From Cristatella mucedo (taxonomy: Eukaryota > Bryozoa > Phylactolaemata > Cristatellidae): a stretch of 64,000 bases of DNA. Position numbers and translations under genes: made by a program. Below, in pieces: positions 59,381 to 64,000 of the stretch. The notes under the pieces are model-generated. The model ran no database searches, was not told the DNA's origin, and worked only from the letters and a program-made list of their open reading frames with translations. Numbering within the stretch: position 1 is the first letter of the stretch; every line of letters begins with the position of its first letter. The stretch spans positions 50,001 to 114,000 of the forward strand of contig WPIO01000142.1 in NCBI GenBank assembly GCA_009760855.2, read 5' to 3'.

Positions 59381-59830
59381 GGCAATACATGCAGAAAGGG
59401 AATTGAGAAAGTTTGACGTGCTGGGAAGCCATTGAATTGTAGGTACAGCTGTGTGTCATCGGCATAGAAATGAAAGCCTAGATTTGTGCTTGGCAATTAC
59501 ATCTGCAAGATGGAGAGTATAAATACTGAAGAAGCCACCAAGCACGGAGCCCTGGATACTACGTACCTTAGTGGTTCCTCGGATGATTGCTGCATGTAGA
59601 AACCAATGCTCTGGAGCCTGCCACTGAGATAGGATCTATACAATTGCAGTGCAGGACCAGCAATACCTAGGCGAGAAAAGAGGCGCTCGAGAACGATTTT
59701 GTGTTTAATAGTAGCCAAGGCCACCAAATAAATCAAACAAAAAATTAGAGAGACTGTAGCAAAGTCTGGATGCCTGAGAAGGTCGTTATACATCCGAAGC
59801 ATGACTTACTCAGTGGACTGATTTGCTCCA

Positions 59831-59987
59831 AATTAAGAATGGAGCATACTTGCTAAGTTTGAATTTTCAATATAAAAGAGTTTTGCTAGTCATCCGCCAC
59901 TGTTTCTGGCGTATTTTATTGTAAAGGCAGTATGCAATGACCAAGTGTCGTCTAGGCTTTAATTCTTACGCATGTGACACGTGGCCT
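59831..59987. other. Unassigned
   Basis: Short stretch between LINE copies, no clear identity. Confidence 0.4.
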
Positions 59988-60197
59988 GTGAGCTCTTCTC
60001 TGCCTTTCAATTCGTCTCTGACTCTCTCGACTCCCTTGCAGCATGGATTTCGGACATTCGCACTTGGGGATGTATGTCTTCTCAAGCTTTCTCACGTCGA
60101 ATGACAATAAAACCAACCTCCTTTGCAGTGCATGTACAGCGCTTTAAAAGAGATTTAGTTCTCTGAGGGTACTAAACAAATTACTCATTATTATTAC
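59988..60197 (+). mobile_element. LINE family 1 copy with internal deletion
   Basis: Codons for SLDSLAAWISDIRTW and NDNKTN-like sequence lead at about 60131 straight into the 3' hairpin (AGCGCTTTAAAAGAG) and ATT tail. The rest of the ORF and the 3' UTR are gone. Confidence 0.8.
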
Positions 60198-60257
60198 CGG
60201 TTAGTGTGTAAACCTTGCGTTACTCAGAAAAATGGAAAACCTAAGTTTCCTAAGGGG

Positions 60258-60400
60258 TTTGCCAGCATAGTCCAGCGGTTAAAGGGCTCTCCTCAACCAA
60301 GGTCTGGCTGAGGTCGTGGGCTCGAGTCCCGAGGCAAATGCGAAGCGCCTGAATAGAGATCAAGTTCTCTTGGGGTGCTATACAAATGAGTTATATATAT
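60258..60400 (+). mobile_element. SINE-B copy
   Basis: A box TAGTCCAGCGG (60268-60278), B-box-like GGGCTCGAGTCCC (60318-60330), 34-nt hairpin at 60345-60378, then TATACAAATGAG and a TA tail. Confidence 0.92.
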
Positions 60401-60568
60401 AAACTTTTTTCTTTAGCCTCTGCATTAATTTTAGGCGTACTCTTCCGAATCGAACTTTCACTTGACGACCACATCAGCTCCGCTATCAAGTATGCCCGCC
60501 TTCAGCAACGTAGCTTTGCGCAAAGTCGGGGCTTTTGGGGCATGGATACCACTTCCATATTTATCCTT

Positions 60569-62810
60569 AATAATAATAATAATAATGCACTTGATAAAGT
60601 GCCCTCAGAGAACTTAATCTCTCTCTAGGCGCTTTACATTTGCTGCAAAAGGAAATGCAACTGAATGGTGAGTAAAATCATGCTTGACGAACAAACAAAG
60701 TGAATAATAACATGGTTAGGGGTGACATGCACAGGGTTAGCATGTAAATGTGGTTAGTGGCAGCATGCACAGTGTCAGCACGCATAAGTACATGAAGGAC
60801 GAATCACAGGGACCCACTAAATGCTGTCCTAAATAGGTGTGTTTTTAAGTTCTTTTTAAATGTGGTCAGGTCATGGGATGTTCTGACGCAGGTCGGGAGT
60901 GAGTTCCAGGCTTTGGGAGCATACGAACTAAATGCATGGTCTCCAAAGGATTTGAGGTTTGTACGAGGTATTTGTATACTGTTTGATTCCGAAAAGCGGG
61001 TGGTACGATACTTGGCCTGGTGGGGAGTAGATCTGAGAGATAGGCTGGAGCCAAAGAATGAAGTGACCTAAAGTGAGCGACAAAGCCTTGAAGTCGATCC
61101 GTTGCTTAACTGGCAGCCAGTGCAGGTCAGCGAGAAGTGGTGTGGTGTGGCAACGGCGATGCTCACGACAGACAAGCCTAGCTGCAGAGTTGTGCACCAG
61201 CTGTAATCGCCTGATTGCACATGCCGGTAGGCCAACAATCTGTGAGTTACAGAAGTCAAGATGGAATGTCACAAATGCATTTACCAACTTAGATGTGGTA
61301 TCCCTATCTCAACAAGACCTAATTTTTTAGCAATGGTCTGAAGCTGAAAATAGGCAGACTTGACTGTGCAGCTGATGCAGTCGTCTAACGAGAGGTCACT
61401 TTGGAACATGACACCTTGATTTCGAGCTGATTCAACTAAAGATATGCTGGCAGAGCCAATTTTGAGCGTCAGCCTTTCCGATTTCCGAATCACAATGGGT
61501 TTGCCCATAACCAGTAAGTTCGTTTAATTTTTTTTTAATTTGCTGCCATCCATGTGCGGATGTCATCAATACATGCAGCTAACGAGTTGAGAGAATTTGA
61601 GGTGCTCGAAGGCTGGGAGGGATCAAAGCAAAGGCACAACTGAGTGTCATCTGCATAGAAGTGAAAGCCTAGATTTAGCTTGGCAATCACATCAGCAAGA
61701 GGGAGAGTAGAAACCGTGAAAATAACCGGACCTAGCATTGAGCCCTGAGGTACCCCATATTTCAGGGGTACCTCAGATGATCTTTGTCCATTCACGTCAA
61801 TACTCTGGAGTCTCCCACTGAGATAGGACCTGAACCACTGCAGAGCAATGCCAGTGATGCCCAGGCGAGATGAGAGGCGCTCTAGAAGAACTTTGTGATC
61901 GATAGCATCAAAAGCTGCCGAAAGATCGAGCAAAACAAGCAGAGACACTCTACCCATGTCTGCATTCCTAAGTAGGTCGTTGTATACCCTAAGCAATGCT
62001 GACTCTGTGGAGTGATTAGCTCTAAAGCCAGACTGTAACTTACTAGCAAGGTTTGAAGTTTTGATATATGAGTTCAGCTGGTCCACCACGACCCGTTCCA
62101 GTGTGGCTTTGATAGGAATGGTAGAAGGGAGATTGGGCGGTAGTTGCTCAAGTTCTCTTGGTCAAGTGTAGCTTTCTTGAGAAGTGGCCTGACTACAGCT
62201 TTTTTGAAAGGTGCTGGGACATGACCTGCGGCTAATGACATATTAATGATGTTAGTTAAGCATGGCAGCAGCAGATCAATGCAACGTAGGAGCAGGACAG
62301 TGGGAATAGGGTCCACAGGACTTGTTGTCTTCTTTGATTGGGATACGAACTTCAGGACGAGATCACTAGGGACCTGCTTAAATGTAGACATTGAGGTGCA
62401 GCCAGGAATTGGGGAACAGCATTCTAGTGGAGATGTTGTCATCGCAGGCATGGATTCCCTGATCTTGTTTATCTTCTGCACAAAGAATCGAGAGAAGCAA
62501 TCTGCTAGAACATCACAAGGATCATCAGGTAAGGAGCTAATCTGAGAGCGGTTGAGGAGATGGTTGATCGTCGACATCAGCATTTTTGGATTGTGCATCT
62601 GTGATTCAACAATGTTTTTTATAGAAGCTAGACTTAGCCTTTGCTAGGATCGATTGGTACGACCTACAGTAGTCTTCATATTTCTGTCGATGGACAGTCA
62701 GTCCAGATCTTTTGTATGCTTTTTCAAGCTTGGGCTTAGTTGACCTGGCTAGTTTAATGTCTGTGGTAAACCATATCTTTGAATTTTTTGACAACCCATA
62801 TTGATCTGTG
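60569..62810 (-). mobile_element. LINE family 1, longest copy (2.24 kb)
   Basis: 3' ATT tail at 60569-60586, hairpin at 60599-60632, 3' UTR, complete RT and part of the linker upstream of the RT (DIKLARSTKPKLEKAYKRSG). It is truncated at 62810, so the endonuclease domain is not included. It extends about 400 bp further 5' than any other copy here. Confidence 0.93.
60794..62810 (-). pseudogene. LINE ORF2 (linker and reverse transcriptase), multiply frameshifted
   Basis: The L2/CR1-type reverse transcriptase ORF is read in pieces. The linker frame ends at 62606 (KAKSSFYKKHC, stop). The next frame is 62598-62074 (MHNPKMLMSTINHLLN to SNYRPISLLPFLSK), ended by two extra bases near 62105. Then 62089-61535 carries SGFRANHSTE, AFDAID, YGVPQGSMLGP and FYADD, ended by a deletion of about 10 bp near 61530. 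The downstream frames 61508-61281 and 61287-60928 are shifted, and the C-terminus ends near 60794. Residues before DQYGLSKNSK in the upstream frame come from another LINE in antisense. The catalytic aspartates are preserved but the gene is dead. Confidence 0.88.
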
Positions 62811-62989
62811 CAACTCACTGGTTGCTGGTTTTCTGGCCTGTTTAATGAAGCGAAATTGATGCCAAGCTTTGCAGCTAGGCTTGTTGGGCGTGAACATAGC
62901 AAGCTTTTTACGACAGCTCACCTTGCAGGTTTAGTAATGAAACGATAAGCCGATATAACAAATCAAATCAAGGCTACCTGACCCAGCAG

Positions 62990-63130
62990 CATTTTTTGCA
63001 GCAGCACATGAAGAGGCTTGCATCCGGCTATCAACCCGCTTGCAGCAGGCAATAGAGAATTCTCTTCTGCAGGACTCGAACCCAAGACCTCGAGCCGGGA
63101 GCACCTTACACCTGCACTAAGACATGGGTG
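62990..63130 (-). mobile_element. SINE-A copy (subtype 2, diverged)
   Basis: Plus text GGCTATCAACCCGCTTGCAG, GCAGGACTCGAACCCAAGACC (B box antisense) and CACTAAGACATGG (head). The tail is decayed. Confidence 0.7.
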
Positions 63131-64000
63131 CTTTGGGTCTGAAGAAATACCTTGTTGAGAGTCGGATGTTTTAGAACCCAGGCGGCACATCGAAAGCCGA
63201 CTTCGAAAGCAGCTATTGCCCTTCGCCGACCTTTGTCGTTACACTCGCTGTTGCTCTAAGGCACTGATTTGACTGCTTCAGTCCGCTGCCGGCGGTTACG
63301 CGTTGGCCGAAAAGAATGTTCTAGATCACCGACTCAGCGGCTGAATTCGCCGAGGCTGCCACACCTGTTGGTGGCCCACGCCAGAAAGCATGAAAAGCAG
63401 ATCGAGCACATGGTTCTCTGCCTTATCTGAGTGCAGCAATTTCCGCTGGCCTCTGCCTTTCCCATGAGCAGACCAGAAGTGGATCCAAGCAGCATTCGCG
63501 GCGCCGGCAATTAGCGAGCGGCTGGTCGAGTCATTTGCAGACGCCGGCTACGGAGCCCCCAGCATGGAGTCGTGACCTCGCCAGGTTGTCAATGTCAGCG
63601 CTCGGCAGGCAGCAGTCGTTGCTCCCAGTGCAGCAGACGCCCAAGTACTTTAGCGCAGCAGCCGGCTGTTTGCAGATTGCTGACGACGCCGCCGAGTGGC
63701 CGCCGCCGCCAAGCGTCTCGGAGCGCTTCGCCGGTGGCTGACCCTCGCGGCGGTGCGCCGCCGGTGGCTGACCCTCGGGCGGTGCGCCGGCTTCAGGAGC
63801 AATCACCTGTAGCGGAAACAAGCAGCAGAGCCGCAGAGTTGCATAAATCGCTAAATCGCGGCATTTCGTAGCTGGGCGCCGCAGCGTGTGCAGCTCGCTC
63901 GACGGGGCCTGCGGACCACCTGCGACCACCACTTCCGGCGACAGAAAATAACGCGCCGGAGGAAAAAGCCCGAGCGGCGCCTGCCTCAGACGCCTGCCCA
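63131..64000. other. CpG-rich end of window, no gene assigned
   Basis: CpG density rises sharply from about 63440. It contains a two-unit 30-bp tandem repeat (63729-63788). Open frames on both strands (63531-63932, - and 63572-63871, +) are compositionally driven. It may be the edge of a promoter or first exon that lies beyond the window. Confidence 0.45.
63729..63788 (+). repeat. 30-bp tandem duplication
   Basis: CGCCGGTGGCTGACCCTCG at 63729 and again at 63759, each followed by a GGCGGTGCGC-like end. Confidence 0.9.

Larger units (their letters stand above)
58300..59830 (-). mobile_element. Diverged LINE family 1 copy with palindrome and SINE-B insert
   Basis: The minus-strand copy has a decayed 3' end near 58300, a C-terminal region (CTCCAAAGGATTTTCAG in plus text) and HWLPVKQC near 58760. 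Then come the palindrome at 58835-59110, a SINE-B insert (59172-59380) and FHFYADDTQLY near 59448-59480. RLFSRLGIAGPALQ and YNDLLRHPD follow upstream toward 59800. The catalytic YADD survives but the frame is broken many times. Confidence 0.85.
60405..62906 (+). mobile_element. Older LINE family 1 copy split by a younger LINE
   Basis: The left part (60405-60568) encodes LGVLFRIELSLDDHISS and MDTTS. The right part (62811-62906) resumes the same plus-strand element with CAACTCACTGGTTGCTGG and GCAGCTAGGCTTGTTGG (codons NSLL and AARLV in the family). About 25-30 bp expected between them are missing. Confidence 0.75.

Noticed and set aside
62811-62902. N-terminal 30 residues of the frame 62606-62902 as LINE protein
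   Set aside because: They are the antisense of an older LINE fragment (plus strand AARLV region). The LINE linker begins at 62810.

Overview
The window reads as nuclear DNA of an animal, most likely an invertebrate. There are no compact operons, ribosome binding sites or long intact genes. It is dominated by 5'-truncated non-LTR retrotransposons, tRNA-derived SINEs and long microsatellites. The species cannot be named from sequence alone. No complete host protein-coding gene can be supported. The best host-gene candidates are one globin-like first exon (53155-53251, +) and a 48-codon Lys-rich open frame (68-214, -). Two CpG-rich tracts (about 32460-34760 and 63440-64000) look like unmethylated gene-associated DNA without a recognisable product.

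Repeat content. (1) LINE family 1 has reverse transcriptase motifs of the L2/CR1 type and ends in a hairpin plus an (ATT)n tail. About twenty copies or pieces lie on both strands. The longest are 60569-62810 (-), 23876-25731 (-), 28336-29920 (-) and 50508-51755 (+). All lack the 5' endonuclease part and all are frameshifted or carry stops. (2) A second, more decayed L2-like family lies at 8600-9215 and 46975-48130. (3) SINE-A is a tRNA-derived element with A and B boxes and a tail ending GTTAAATCAGC, in about 18 copies. (4) SINE-B is tRNA-derived and its 3' hairpin is nearly the same as that of LINE family 1, in about nine copies. This is the arrangement expected if the LINE's reverse transcriptase mobilises SINE-B. 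(5) A decayed Tc1-type DNA transposon lies at 26989-27665 (-).

Layout. 1-6300: SINE-A copies, a SINE-B, (TA)n and (GA)n arrays and a minisatellite. 6700-12000: a roughly 260-bp repeat occurs twice, once split by a LINE and once empty. A 34-bp inverted repeat, a family-2 RT relic and more microsatellites are also here. 14490-23540: nested SINEs and LINE relics. 23876-30000: the two best-preserved LINE bodies flank the Tc1 relic. 32460-34760: CpG-rich tract. 36250-40260: SINE-A copies, one split by a LINE, and a LINE with an in-frame 123-bp duplication. 40750-44380: the largest microsatellites. 45640-52020: interleaved LINE relics. 52022-57580: mostly unique sequence with the globin-like exon. 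57585-63130: a nest of at least five LINE copies, two SINE-B and a 129-bp perfect palindrome.

The elements work as a layered retrotransposition landscape. LINE family 1 apparently supplied the machinery, SINE-B carries its 3' recognition hairpin, and the nested insertions give relative ages. Homology calls rest on reading motifs by eye, with no database search.
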